Assembly (NCBI GenBank): GCA_035493895.1
Contig: DATJHM010000228.1
Span: forward strand, 15,394-79,393
Source: DATJHM01 sp035493895
GTDB taxonomy: Bacteria; Chloroflexota; Ktedonobacteria; Ktedonobacterales; Ktedonobacteraceae
Direction: 5' to 3'
Length of the DNA: 64,000 nucleotides
Shown here one piece after another: positions 8,038 through 17,418 of this stretch. The notes under the pieces were generated by a model. That model was not told the DNA's origin and ran no database searches. It saw nothing but the letters and a program-made list of their open reading frames with translations. The position numbers and the translations under genes were made by a program. Within the stretch, counting starts at the first letter, position 1; the number at the start of each line of letters is the position of its first letter.

Positions 8038-9726
8038 CTATCGAGCGACCGTCGTTCTCGCAAGCACCTGAAACTTGCCCTCAACAAAGCCCAGATACTC
8101 CTGTTGTGCAGTATACCCCCCCTGCTCATGCAGTTCTATCGTCACTTCGGCAATAGCTCGCTGAAAGAGATGACGTCGTGCGATATGAGGTGTGGGAGCA
8201 AGCTTTTGTAGGGGCAGCGTGCGTGTAAACAGGCCGCCATAGATGCTACCTGGAAGATAGGATTGGAGGCGAATTTGTTGCTCGCTGCCTGCCTCCAGCG
8301 AGTTTTCAAAGGGCGAACAGACAAATTGATAGAGACGAAAGCGCCGTTTGCTCCAGAGCGGGCGTGCCACAGCTGCATAGGAGAAGTGCACATCGCCAGA
8401 AAGCACCAGCACATCGGCATGATGGGCGCGTACCATCTTGTTCAGCTCATGCCAGGTATCCATAAAAACCGGCCAGTGATCGAAGCTCATTTTGCGCGTC
8501 AGCCAGAGTTGCCAGAGAGCGATGCGCAGGCCCAGGTGACGCAAGAGCGAAAAGCGACTGTTTTGCAGGGGACGGTTGCCCATAAGATATTCCAGCAGCC
8601 CAATCAAAGGCGGAAGGAGGACAGGCACCGAAGAGACCAGCAGGGCCGGTTGCTGTGCTTGCGCCTGGAGCCAGTCGTGAAGATTCTGCATCTGCGTGTG
8701 GCTCATAATACGTGCCGAAGCGCAAAAATCCGCTTCGTCAGCGCTAAAAACAGCCGAGCGTTCCGCACGCACATTCGTCACAAAAATAGGCGGTACCGTC
8801 GGAATGGTATAGTGCCAGGGAAGCACCGTTTTCCCATACACCTCCTCGCGGACACAGGCGCGTAGCGCTTCTAACGCATCCTCTCCACTTTGCGCCGCTT
8901 GCTGCATAATCGTAAGCAAAGGATGTTGCGTCTGTTCATCGCAGAAGAGATTGCCCCAGCCCTGGTAGATCCAGTAAGCAACCATGCCATCCACCAGGAG
9001 CTGTTCTTGCCCCTCTCGTAAAGCCCGTGCGCGCCAGCCGGAGAAAAGATTCCAGTTATTCGTAATTTCATGATCATCGAACATCATAAAACTGGGAACA
9101 TGCGCGAGTAACTGGCGAATCCCCGTCGTACTGGTCCAGGCATGGCGATAGAGCGTCGCAAAATCGGCGAACGTAAGGGCGACTCTCTGACCAGCAGGGA
9201 AGGCATCGCGCACAAAAGGAGAGAGTTCATCCGCGTAGATTTGATCGCCGATCATCAACAGTGCCTGAGGCCAGAGTGTCTCGCGTTCCGCCTCGTGTTC
9301 GAGCAGCCAATCGCCATACGCACTGAGCGTATCGTCTGCCGGATTGAAGAGTTTGCGACAGGAGCCATAGGCAATACGTAACGGAGCATTTGGGTGTGGT
9401 GAGATCGTCTCTGACGCGTTGGCCGGGATGGATGGGAGGGTGCGGAAGTAGTAAGAATCGTCAGGAATAGTACTTTCAGGAAGATGGTTATCTTGTGTAG
9501 TTATAATAAGTTTATATGTATACCAGGTAAAAGGGCGTAAAGAGCGTAATTGTGGAGCGGCATAAAAGCGTGTACCGACCTGAATAGTTGGCGTCGTGAG
9601 CGAAAGGTCGGGGTCAGAAGGGGACTGAAGCAGAAGCGTCACAAGAGAAGGCTGGGATACCTCCACCCAGATCGTCGCGCATGTTGAGCTCACAGCACGA
9701 ACCAGAGGGCCAACGAGTATGTGCAT
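8038..9726 (-). CDS. PhoD-like metallophosphatase
   Basis: This 562-aa protein resembles the PhoD/alkaline phosphatase D group of calcineurin-like metallo-phosphoesterases. Metal-site motifs appear in order: RIAYGSCRK, LMIGDQIYADEL, FMMFDDHEITNNWN and VLVLSGDVHFSYAA, which supply the Asp, Asn and His ligands for two metals. An N-terminal beta-sandwich (about residues 1-95) precedes the catalytic part, as in PhoD. No signal peptide or twin-arginine motif is visible, so it is probably cytoplasmic, unlike secreted PhoD enzymes. I prefer ATG 9726 (MHILVGPLVRAV), preceded by GGAAGGA, over a TTG at 9747. The natural substrate is unknown. Confidence 0.85.
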   Translation of the reverse strand: MHILVGPLVRAVSSTCATIWVEVSQPSLVTLLLQSPSDPDLSLTTPTIQVGTRFYAAPQLRSLRPFTWYTYKLIITTQDNHLPESTIPDDSYYFRTLPSIPANASETISPHPNAPLRIAYGSCRKLFNPADDTLSAYGDWLLEHEAERETLWPQALLMIGDQIYADELSPFVRDAFPAGQRVALTFADFATLYRHAWTSTTGIRQLLAHVPSFMMFDDHEITNNWNLFSGWRARALREGQEQLLVDGMVAYWIYQGWGNLFCDEQTQHPLLTIMQQAAQSGEDALEALRACVREEVYGKTVLPWHYTIPTVPPIFVTNVRAERSAVFSADEADFCASARIMSHTQMQNLHDWLQAQAQQPALLVSSVPVLLPPLIGLLEYLMGNRPLQNSRFSLLRHLGLRIALWQLWLTRKMSFDHWPVFMDTWHELNKMVRAHHADVLVLSGDVHFSYAAVARPLWSKRRFRLYQFVCSPFENSLEAGSEQQIRLQSYLPGSIYGGLFTRTLPLQKLAPTPHIARRHLFQRAIAEVTIELHEQGGYTAQQEYLGFVEGKFQVLARTTVAR

Positions 9727-10384
9727 AAAGAGAGATCCTTCCCGCAAAAGATAAATGTGTCACAATTCGTATGAAGCGCAGAAAGCCGCTACAGTATAGT
9801 ATAGCGTGCGGAAAAATAGATTGTGAAGGACAAAAAAGACAAGATGCCGGGGAATGTCGTATTTGCCTGCTCGAGAGAGATGTAATATCTGTATTGCAAT
9901 GTAGATTCCGGCGTCACAGTTTTGTTATAGCTCCTGTTGGTCGTTACCGACAACACTGGATAAATTGTAAAAAGAGAAAAATAAGAGAGAAGAGTGAAAG
10001 AAGAAAAGAGAGAGAAAAGAAGAGTGAAAGTAAAAAATAATTTGGGCCATATTGCCGAGTTATTGACGTATATGTACGAAGGTATGGTATACTTTGTTGC
10101 GATGTAAAGGCCATTTCTATCTGCGATCCAAACACATCGCCCGGGTTTTGTTTTCACATTTTTCGCGAGAACGTAATAAAATGTAATAACATTTGTCATA
10201 CAGCAGAAAAAAATATGTTGGAACAGGTGAAAAGAGAGACCTGAGCGAGAAGAGAAGCAGCTAGTTTCAGTCCCCTCAAGCGGGTCGTAAAAGGATTTTG
10301 CTCCAGCCGCCCGCAGAGGGAAAGTACATATGCGAAACACGAAAAGATCAAGTGATTATGCACTAGGGACGAAACAGGGAAGTC
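9727..10384. other. Long intergenic leader with a polypurine tract and a promoter
   Basis: This 658-base stretch separates the divergent phosphatase and histidine kinase genes. Bases 9960-10045 are almost all A and G (runs such as AAGAAAAGAGAGAGAAAAG). A promoter-like pair follows at 10063-10093. AAATGT (10179-10184) and ACATTT (10189-10194) form a small inverted repeat. The kinase leader would be nearly 290 bases. No coding frame in it looks real. Confidence 0.5.
10063..10093 (+). promoter_or_regulatory. Possible sigma-70 promoter for the GAF histidine kinase operon
   Basis: TTGACG (10063-10068) and TATACT (10088-10093) are near-consensus boxes, but the 19-base spacing is longer than the optimum. 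Direction and position suit the kinase gene at 10385. Confidence 0.35.
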
Positions 10385-13174
10385 ATGAAGGCGAAAACGA
10401 ACACGACAACAAGGGAAGAGTCGGCAATTGTAGAGCGCGTCGCTCGAATTGTCTCGAGTGTGCGTGGAAGCAAACCTGATTATACACGTCTGGCAGCAGA
10501 GCTAGAGCAAGCCGTACCATTTGATATTTTTGGAGTTGTTTTACTGCGCCATGATCGAGAAGCGGTGCGTGTTGCTGTCTGTACAAGGGAGGGAGAGGGG
10601 TGGCATGCGAAATACCATCAGCATCCATGCGCTGGTTCTATGCTGGAGAGAGTGTTGCAGCATCCTCAACTGCAAGTAAGAGGGTACACCAGCGGGCTCG
10701 ATGGATCACCAGCGGAGAGTGGAGACGCGTTGAGTGGGAACCACCAGCTGCGGGCGACCGTGATAGCGCCTTTGCTTATTGAAGATCGTGTTTTGGGGAC
10801 ATTAGAGTTGGGAAGCATGGTGCCAGGAACCTACGAAGATGAGACATTACAGCGTCTCATCAAAGCCGTAGGGCATGTGCTGGCAAGCGCCATTGAGAGT
10901 GCACAGAGTAGTGGCAGCGCAGAGATGCAGGATCGTCAGCGGAAAGCGCTCAAAGATGTTTCCAGCGCCCTTACCTCCGAAGTTGAGCTGGCAACCATCC
11001 TCAACCAGATCGTCGAAGGAATCGCCAAAGCATTACAGGTTGCCTCCGCCGTCGTCACCGTCAACAGGCGAGAGAACCGGCTGTGTTTAGAAGCGCAATG
11101 TGGTCTGGATGGACCGCGTGCGCAGGCCATTTTTCAAGAAGGCTGGCCACTGATCGGCACCTGTATCATTGGCGAGAGCCTGCTGCAACAGCGGGTGCGC
11201 ATCTCACAGGATATCAGTATCGACGAACGCTATCCCGGCAGCCAGCAGAATTTCCGTGACTTGCAGATGTATTCTATCTGTAGCTATCCGTTAGTGACAG
11301 GGAATGTAGTCTATGGGGCCTTACTCTTATGTTCACCGGAGCCGGGTGGATTTACGCCTCTGAAAATAGACATTCTCTCGCTTTTTGCCAGCCAGGCCAC
11401 CGTTGCAATTCATAATTGTATGCTCTTAGAAGCAGCGCAGCAGCGCAGTCGTTTTCAAGAAGCAATCGGACGGCTGGAGCAGGTGCATCAGCGAAAGACC
11501 TCGGGCGCGTTGCAGTGGGGAAGTGCCACAGAAGCGGTAGAGGCGACAGAAGAGGACACATTGCAAGCTGAATACGAGATGGTGAAGTATATCCATGAAG
11601 AGTCGCAGCGGATCTTCGGTGTGAGCTTCAGTAGCCTTTTGCGTTTCATCAGCAACCATCTACTCACACAACATGAGCGAGATTTGCACATTATTCTCCA
11701 GTCCGATCAGGAGGAGCAAGAGGTGCAGGTGCGAGGCAGTGTGGGCGAGAGTCTGGAGTCGGAGCAGGAAACCGAGGAAGCACAGCTTGGCGCGACAAGG
11801 AAAGATGCCCTGGCCCATACCGTTGCCCTGTTATCGCAGACGGCCGAAGCGGCCTTACTGGGCACAGATATGCTTGGTGAATTGAGCCGATTGCTATTAC
11901 AGTTGCAGCATACCACCGCCAACGGCGTCAAAGACGCCTGGTTCGTCGTCGATATGCAGGGGAAGTGCGTCTACATGAACCCGATGGCCGAGACGCTGTG
12001 TGACGTGCGGCTGGAAAATCTGGCGCTGGTCTACGAAACGCCGCTATTGAGTAGTTCGAGCAGAAAAGAGCATACGGCAAAGATAGAGAATATTTTTGCG
12101 CGTCTTCTCCCACGAATAAGAAATGCTGAAGAAATACGTCAATATTTGCAAGAGTTTGGTAAGGGTATGCCCTATCAGCAAGAGCTGCAATGCGTGGTCG
12201 CGGACGAGCCGCTAAGTGAGAAATATAGCATGTCTGCAATGGCCGAACGCAGCAGAGGGAGAAAAGAGAGCACGGCTGCGGATTATCACTACCAGCTCAG
12301 GCGTTATCCATTGTACAACCAGCAGGGGCAATGTATCGCGCATGCCTTACAGGTGCACGACCAGACAGAGCAAGTGCGTGACGAGAAAAACAGATCAGCC
12401 TTACTATCCGCCGTCTCTCATGATCTGCGCACACCATTAACAACCATCAAAGTTGCAGTAACCGGTTTATTGCAGGAAGAAGTGCAGTGGGAGGAAGAGG
12501 ATCGGCGAGAAATCCTGCAAGATATCGAGAACGAGACGGACCATCTTACGGTGCTGGTCAATGCCCTGGTAGAGATGTCACGCATCGAAATGGGTGCATT
12601 GAGTCTGGACAAAGAGTGGTGTGACATTGTCGAGGTCTACTATGGAGCCGTAGGGAAGATAGAACGCACATTGGGACAGTGTGCCATACAGCTCGTGGCT
12701 CAGGAGACCTTGCCTCTTGTGTACGTTGATCATGTACAGTTAGAGAGAGTATTTTTTTATCTGTTAGAGAACGTTGCGCGCCGTAGTCATGAAGAGCAGA
12801 GAGAGGTAGAGGTGCGGTTGGAAGCAGAGACGGGGCGAACAGGCGTGAGAATGCTGCGGGTCGTGGTCACCGAGCAAGGAAGAGGATTAACTGCGGAAGA
12901 GCGAGAGCGTATTTTCAGCAGTTACGTAAGTGGAGGCCATGGCACAAATGGGCTCGGGCTGGCGATCTGTAAAGGAATTATCGAAGCGCACCAGGGAGAA
13001 ATAGCCGTAGAGTCCACACCGGACGGGGGAGCGAGCGTCACCATCACCTTACCGGCTCATCCCTCCAGTGTGACGGGGAGAGGAGGGGGAGAGGCGCAAG
13101 GGCAGGACGAGGCAGCATATCAAGCCGTGATACAAGAGGCTGAGGGGCAGCAGCGAGTAGGAGACACATTATGA
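10385..13174 (+). CDS. GAF/PAS-domain sensor histidine kinase
   Basis: This 929-aa soluble sensor kinase has no membrane segment. It appears to hold a GAF domain at about residues 30-170, a second GAF at about 185-345, a coiled linker, and a PAS-like domain near 510-665 (VKDAWFVVDMQGKCVYMNP). The transmitter follows: HisKA with SAVSHDLRTPL (phospho-acceptor His679), an N-box (FYLLENVARR) and the ATP lid GLGLAICKGIIEAHQG. GAF domains bind small ligands or cofactors, so it probably senses an internal signal. The stop overlaps the response-regulator start (ATGA at 13171), so this pair is the phosphorelay. The N-box Asn has usual surroundings, so it should be active. Confidence 0.9.
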   Translation: MKAKTNTTTREESAIVERVARIVSSVRGSKPDYTRLAAELEQAVPFDIFGVVLLRHDREAVRVAVCTREGEGWHAKYHQHPCAGSMLERVLQHPQLQVRGYTSGLDGSPAESGDALSGNHQLRATVIAPLLIEDRVLGTLELGSMVPGTYEDETLQRLIKAVGHVLASAIESAQSSGSAEMQDRQRKALKDVSSALTSEVELATILNQIVEGIAKALQVASAVVTVNRRENRLCLEAQCGLDGPRAQAIFQEGWPLIGTCIIGESLLQQRVRISQDISIDERYPGSQQNFRDLQMYSICSYPLVTGNVVYGALLLCSPEPGGFTPLKIDILSLFASQATVAIHNCMLLEAAQQRSRFQEAIGRLEQVHQRKTSGALQWGSATEAVEATEEDTLQAEYEMVKYIHEESQRIFGVSFSSLLRFISNHLLTQHERDLHIILQSDQEEQEVQVRGSVGESLESEQETEEAQLGATRKDALAHTVALLSQTAEAALLGTDMLGELSRLLLQLQHTTANGVKDAWFVVDMQGKCVYMNPMAETLCDVRLENLALVYETPLLSSSSRKEHTAKIENIFARLLPRIRNAEEIRQYLQEFGKGMPYQQELQCVVADEPLSEKYSMSAMAERSRGRKESTAADYHYQLRRYPLYNQQGQCIAHALQVHDQTEQVRDEKNRSALLSAVSHDLRTPLTTIKVAVTGLLQEEVQWEEEDRREILQDIENETDHLTVLVNALVEMSRIEMGALSLDKEWCDIVEVYYGAVGKIERTLGQCAIQLVAQETLPLVYVDHVQLERVFFYLLENVARRSHEEQREVEVRLEAETGRTGVRMLRVVVTEQGRGLTAEERERIFSSYVSGGHGTNGLGLAICKGIIEAHQGEIAVESTPDGGASVTITLPAHPSSVTGRGGGEAQGQDEAAYQAVIQEAEGQQRVGDTL

Positions 13175-13893
13175 AAATAAAAGGGAAACGCATTCTTGTA
13201 GTGGATGATGAGCTGCCAATCCAGCGAATACTGCAACGGAACCTGGCAATGAGTGGATACGACGTCCTGGTCGCAGACAGTGGGAAACAGGCAGTAGAAA
13301 TGACGCGACAGCATCAACCAGATCTGATCCTGCTAGATTTATGTTTACCGGGAGAGATGGACGGGCTGGATGTGTGCATCTGGGTACGTCAAACCTTGCG
13401 TACGCCGATCATCGTGCTCTCAGCGGTCACCGAAGAGCGGCAGAAAGTGAGAGCACTGGACCTGGGAGCCGACGATTATCTGACCAAGCCCTTTAGTAAT
13501 GAAGAATTGCAAGCGAGAGTGCGTGCGTGCCTGCGTCGTGCGAGCGGTGTAGACCTTGCGAAAGAGCAAGAGCCAGAAGAGCTGAGTAGTGGGGATGGGT
13601 ATTTGTACATGAACATCGCGCGTCGAGTAGTGAAAGCGGGCGAGCAAGAAGTGCGCTTAACGCCGACCGAATTTGAGTTATTGCGGCAATTGATGCTTTA
13701 CGCAGGGAAAGTGCTGACGCATCGTTCATTATTACGAGCCGTCTGGGGGCCGGAATATGGAGAGGAAGCGGATTACCTGCGCGTCTATGTCCGGCAATTG
13801 CGTCTGAAAGTGGAAGTGGAGCCATCGCGTCCGCGTTATATCCTGACGGAACCGGGTATCGGGTATGTATTTCGTTCACAGGGAGAAAGCTAA
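13171..13893 (+). CDS. OmpR/KdpE-type response regulator
   Basis: This 240-aa protein has a receiver domain (residues about 6-122) and a winged-helix DNA-binding domain (about 145-238). The acidic pocket is VVDDE, the phospho-acceptor is Asp56 in ILLDLCLPG, and the conserved Lys is in LTKPF. The output domain carries LTPTEFELLRQLMLYAGKVL and the recognition region of OmpR-type wings (DYLRVYVRQLRLKVE), ending in GIGYVF. One extra residue in PGEMDG, compared with the usual PxMDG, is a minor oddity. It is translationally coupled to the histidine kinase at 10385. Target genes are unknown. Confidence 0.93.
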   Translation: MKIKGKRILVVDDELPIQRILQRNLAMSGYDVLVADSGKQAVEMTRQHQPDLILLDLCLPGEMDGLDVCIWVRQTLRTPIIVLSAVTEERQKVRALDLGADDYLTKPFSNEELQARVRACLRRASGVDLAKEQEPEELSSGDGYLYMNIARRVVKAGEQEVRLTPTEFELLRQLMLYAGKVLTHRSLLRAVWGPEYGEEADYLRVYVRQLRLKVEVEPSRPRYILTEPGIGYVFRSQGES

Positions 13894-14312
13894 ATTATTT
13901 AATAGGATTTTAACGGATTCTGGTATTTTTTTTACTGCATTCTCGTTCAATGTGGAATACACTATACACTAGCGTGCATTTGGCTAGAGGGAAGAGGAGG
14001 GAGTTGGGAAAACAGGAAAAATGGGAAAAAAAGAATAAAGCGTGTATTGCAGTAAGAAAAATTTCCGAAATTGAAGAAAAGAGCCGTATTAAAGTAGTAT
14101 GGAGATGTAGCAGGAGCAAAATAAAAGGAACTGGCGAAAAGAGAAGTTGAGGTGAATGTGGAAGTGGAATAAAAAAGCGTGAAAAAGGGATGGTTGATGG
14201 GAAAAACGTCCATGCAAGAAGGCCAGGAACTACATCGACACGAGGGAGAGCAAGACGGCTGGCAACGAGAGAGACAAGCTCGTAGGTTCAGCTGGTAAAG
14301 GAAATCGAAACG
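13894..14312. other. Purine-rich intergenic leader before the chemosensory operon
   Basis: These 419 bases hold no convincing gene. Bases 13985-14040 are strongly purine-rich (GAGGGAAGAGGAGGGAG, then A-rich runs), like the leader at 9960-10045. CTATACACT near 13960 may hold a -10 box, but no good -35 partner is seen. Confidence 0.45.
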
Positions 14313-15719
14313 ATGGAACAGCACGACCGTATCATGGATGGAGATTTACAGACATTAGGTCTCCAATCAATATTGAAAATGCTCGCACTGAGTGAAAAGA
14401 CCGGGAAATTATTTGTGTCCTCTGGTCCAGAGACCCTCTCAATAAGCTTGCGTAAGGGGCAGATCGTCGGGTTACATGAAGATGGTGTCCCGCAGCCCGA
14501 CCTGTTAGGTATGCTTTGTTTGATCAAGAAGCTCGACCCTCCACGTGCGCAGGCTATACGCGAGCTGGCGCAAGGAAATATGCAACTGGCGTTGCAGATG
14601 CTTGTAGAGCGGGGTTGGATGACCGCAGCCGAGATGCAACGGCGACTGGAATTTTCCGTCACGCAGTCAATCAGCCATGCGCTGCGCTGGGTCAATGGGC
14701 GATTTGCATTTCATTTGCAGATTCTGCCGCTCGAGAGCAAGATGCAGCCATTAAACGTGGACTCCATGCTATTAGAAGCTCTGCGTCAGGCGGATGAGTG
14801 GGAAGAGATCATGGGCGAGGGCGTGACGCACCTGACGAGAACCACCGTTGCACGCTGGCAGCCAGAAGTCAATCGGGACGTGAGAGGGATGGGCCTCAAC
14901 CAGGAGAGCATCGAAGTATTGTGTCTCTCCAACGGAGAATTGCCATTGCAAGCGATCGCTCTGGTCTTAATGACCCCGGAAGCCAGAGTTGCGCGGTTAA
15001 TGGCGAGGCTTTTGGAATTCAACCTCATTGAAGTGGTTGATACTGCACTGGAAACCGAATTACAGCAAGATCTTTCCAATATCATCATAAAATGCCAATA
15101 TACATTAGCACAAAAGAGAAATGCCACCGACCCAGAGCATCATTTATTAGGGTTAATCACCACCCTGGCGGAATGTATCAACGGGCTACTCATTCACCAT
15201 GGCAGATACGCGCGAAGCCTGAGAGGGCGCGGGCATGTCTCATCAGTCGAGATCGTGCGCTATCTGGAGAGGCGTTTTTCGCAGCGTTTATTGCAGCTCG
15301 CACGTCAGCAGTATCCGATCCTGGAGACCACAAACTTTAACACCGGGCAGCTGGATTGCACCGATATACTCACCCTGAACAAGGTCGTGAGGGGTGAGCA
15401 ATTGGAAGAATTTTATTGGGAGGCGGTCCAGGGCCTGGCGGCATTTTTGCGGATTGTATTTGCAGAGTTGTTACGGGATGAGGTCGGGAATTCGCATACC
15501 GGAAGACAGCTCAATGTCGCCTGGAAAATCTTTTTGTCGGAGATAGATCACGAAGTGCAGCAGTATCAGGTCTATCGAGCGCACAGGAACGCGCAAAGGG
15601 CGAGAGGAAAAGATGGGAGTCAGGGGTCGGCAATAGGAATAGTACAGAATTGGAGTGGAGCTCCAGAAAACGAGGCGAATACCTTCTGGACTTCAGAGTC
15701 GCAAAGGAGATTAATCTAG
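14313..15719 (+). CDS. DUF4388 (PATAN-type) protein, first gene of the chemosensory operon
   Basis: This 468-aa protein starts with a DUF4388/PATAN domain: MDGDLQTLGLQSILKMLALS, then KTGKLFV and SLRKGQIVGL. Known PATAN domains form the N-terminal part of PatA-type response regulators and, in cyanobacteria, contact pilus assembly ATPases. The second half is helical with no recognised domain. A classic PatA/PixG/PilG protein would end in a receiver domain; here the stop TAG is directly followed by the ATG of a separate receiver gene, as if the fusion had been split or had never formed. It opens the run DUF4388-REC-REC-CheW-MCP-CheA. A soluble cytoplasmic protein is predicted. Confidence 0.8.
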   Translation: MEQHDRIMDGDLQTLGLQSILKMLALSEKTGKLFVSSGPETLSISLRKGQIVGLHEDGVPQPDLLGMLCLIKKLDPPRAQAIRELAQGNMQLALQMLVERGWMTAAEMQRRLEFSVTQSISHALRWVNGRFAFHLQILPLESKMQPLNVDSMLLEALRQADEWEEIMGEGVTHLTRTTVARWQPEVNRDVRGMGLNQESIEVLCLSNGELPLQAIALVLMTPEARVARLMARLLEFNLIEVVDTALETELQQDLSNIIIKCQYTLAQKRNATDPEHHLLGLITTLAECINGLLIHHGRYARSLRGRGHVSSVEIVRYLERRFSQRLLQLARQQYPILETTNFNTGQLDCTDILTLNKVVRGEQLEEFYWEAVQGLAAFLRIVFAELLRDEVGNSHTGRQLNVAWKIFLSEIDHEVQQYQVYRAHRNAQRARGKDGSQGSAIGIVQNWSGAPENEANTFWTSESQRRLI

Positions 15720-16151
15720 ATGGCAGAACCGACAGTACTTGTTGTAGATGATAGTCCTACCGTGAGGAAGATAGTCCAGATGACACTGCAACGAGAGCAT
15801 ATCAGAGTGATAACCGCCGGGGATGGTTTGAGTGCATTAACCTCTGTTGCCGACGAAATGCCCGCCGTGATTCTGCTAGATATACAACTCCCGAGGATGG
15901 ATGGGTACCATATTTGCCAGATAATACGCAAAAACTTGCAGTTTAGGCAAATACCCATTATTATGCTGAGTGGGAAAGATGGTTTGTTTGACAAGATGCG
16001 CGGACGTCTGGCAGGGTCGACGGAATATCTCACAAAGCCGTTTGATTCGGTAGAATTGGTCCAGACCGTGAAAAAGCATCTGGCGAACTGGCAAGAGCGG
16101 ACGCCTATCCAGCAGGAAGGGACGAGGCCGCGTTTGCGATATCGTGGGTAA
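15720..16151 (+). CDS. CheY-like response regulator (PilG position)
   Basis: This 143-aa single-domain receiver has pocket residues VVDDSPT, phospho-acceptor Asp54 in ILLDIQLPRMDG, a Ser in MLSGKDG and the Lys in YLTKPF. It has no output domain and a short basic tail (QEGTRPRLRYRG). The start codon directly abuts the stop of the DUF4388 gene with no gap, which implies coupled translation and hints that the two act as one split PatA-type regulator. Its partner kinase is most likely the CheA hybrid at the end of the operon. Confidence 0.92.
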   Translation: MAEPTVLVVDDSPTVRKIVQMTLQREHIRVITAGDGLSALTSVADEMPAVILLDIQLPRMDGYHICQIIRKNLQFRQIPIIMLSGKDGLFDKMRGRLAGSTEYLTKPFDSVELVQTVKKHLANWQERTPIQQEGTRPRLRYRG

Positions 16152-16266
16152 GGTTTTGTACAATCCTTTTTGCCTATAGCGGGAACTGATAGGTAAGGAG
16201 GCATCAGTGGGATAGCCCTTCTTTCCCATCGTACTGGTGTGGTTCGTTAGGAAAGGTTATAATTGG

Positions 16267-16632
16267 ATGCCTGGGCAGAAAGTACTCGTTGTAGACGACA
16301 GTTGGACAGAGTTGACCATGATCGTCACACCTCTGCGCAACAGCGGATTTGAAGTGGTAACGGCTGTGGACGGCGATGAAGCGGTAGAGAAAGTATTCAA
16401 AGAGCGCCCACATTGCATTGTTCTTGACGTCGTATTACCGAAACAGAATGGATTTCAGCTGTGCCGCCGTTTCAAAAGCCTGGAGGCCAGTCGGCACATT
16501 CCGATAATTTTGTTAACGAGTAAAAATACCCCGTTGGACAAGGCCTGGGGGCTGAGGCAGGGGGCCGATCTTTACGTGACCAAGCCTTTTAACACTGAGG
16601 AATTAGTAGCGAGTGTGCGACGCCTCATCTGA
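16267..16632 (+). CDS. CheY-like response regulator (PilH position)
   Basis: This 121-aa receiver-only protein has the pocket VVDDSWTE, phospho-acceptor Asp54 in IVLDVVLPKQNG, a Thr-containing LLTSKN and the Lys in YVTKPF. The ATG at 16267 has AGGAAAGG about 10 bases before it; an in-frame GTG at 16237 has no such site. It is the second of two stand-alone receivers in the operon, like PilG/PilH pairs, where one drives output and the other may act as a phosphate sink. Which does which cannot be read here. Confidence 0.9.
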   Translation: MPGQKVLVVDDSWTELTMIVTPLRNSGFEVVTAVDGDEAVEKVFKERPHCIVLDVVLPKQNGFQLCRRFKSLEASRHIPIILLTSKNTPLDKAWGLRQGADLYVTKPFNTEELVASVRRLI

Positions 16633-16731
16633 GGGGTCGCCCGTTACATCTCTTAGCAAGTGATGCGGTGTGCCACCTTCACACGGCAGAGAAGTTGCGC
16701 GCTGCTTCATGTCTGATTGGGGAGAGTAGTA

Positions 16732-17349
16732 GTGTCCAGCAAAGATCTAAGAACAACGCAGCGTGACGCATTATCCGCGCTACAACAAATGAGAGCAGCG
16801 TCAGCACCAGGTGCCTCGTTACAACAACTGGTGCAGGCAGGGATAGCGCGCCCGGAAACACTTGGCCTTGGTGAGAATGTGCCTGTCGCGGTGGGGGAAC
16901 AGTATCTCGTCTTTTCTTTGAATGATCGTGAATTGGCGGTCAAAGCGGAGCTGGTGCAAGGTGTAGAGCGCCTGATTGATTTAACGGTTGTGCCAAACGT
17001 GCTTTCCTGGGTCAAAGGGGTAATGAACCTGAGAGGTTCCATCGTCTCAGTCGTAGATCTGCGGATGTTTCTAGAGCTCGAGCAATCATCACATACGTCG
17101 CGAACGCGCTTGTTATCATTGCAATATAATGAGATGGTGATCTGTTTTATTGTGGATGGTGTGAGTGAAATGCTGCCAGTCCCAGAGGCCGCGATCAGTA
17201 ATGGAAATATGCGCCAGGCAACTATTCCCCATTGGGCCCAACCTTACGCAGCCGGTATAGCGTTATTAGCTAATCGAGCAATCGTGCTCCTGGATGTACC
17301 TCGTCTCCTTTTCTCCGAAAAAATGCAGCATTATGAATCCCTTGGATAA
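16732..17349 (+). CDS. CheW-like coupling protein
   Basis: This 205-aa protein has an N-terminal leader of about 55 residues, then a CheW domain: YLVFSLNDRELAVKAELVQGV, VPNVLSWVKGVMNLRGSIV, SVVDLRMFLELE and VICFIVDGVSEML. The NLRG motif is the classic CheW signature. CheW links chemoreceptors to the CheA kinase. The GTG at 16732 is chosen because GGGGAGAG lies just upstream; a TTG at 16717 overlaps that site. It sits between the receiver genes and the receptor gene, as PilI does in pilus-control operons. Confidence 0.92.
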   Translation: MSSKDLRTTQRDALSALQQMRAASAPGASLQQLVQAGIARPETLGLGENVPVAVGEQYLVFSLNDRELAVKAELVQGVERLIDLTVVPNVLSWVKGVMNLRGSIVSVVDLRMFLELEQSSHTSRTRLLSLQYNEMVICFIVDGVSEMLPVPEAAISNGNMRQATIPHWAQPYAAGIALLANRAIVLLDVPRLLFSEKMQHYESLG

Positions 17350-17418
17350 TGTGCAGGCGACCCTGAGCAGGTCGGCCGAAGAAAAAAGCTCTATTTTATT
17401 CTACAGGAGGTCTGGCGC

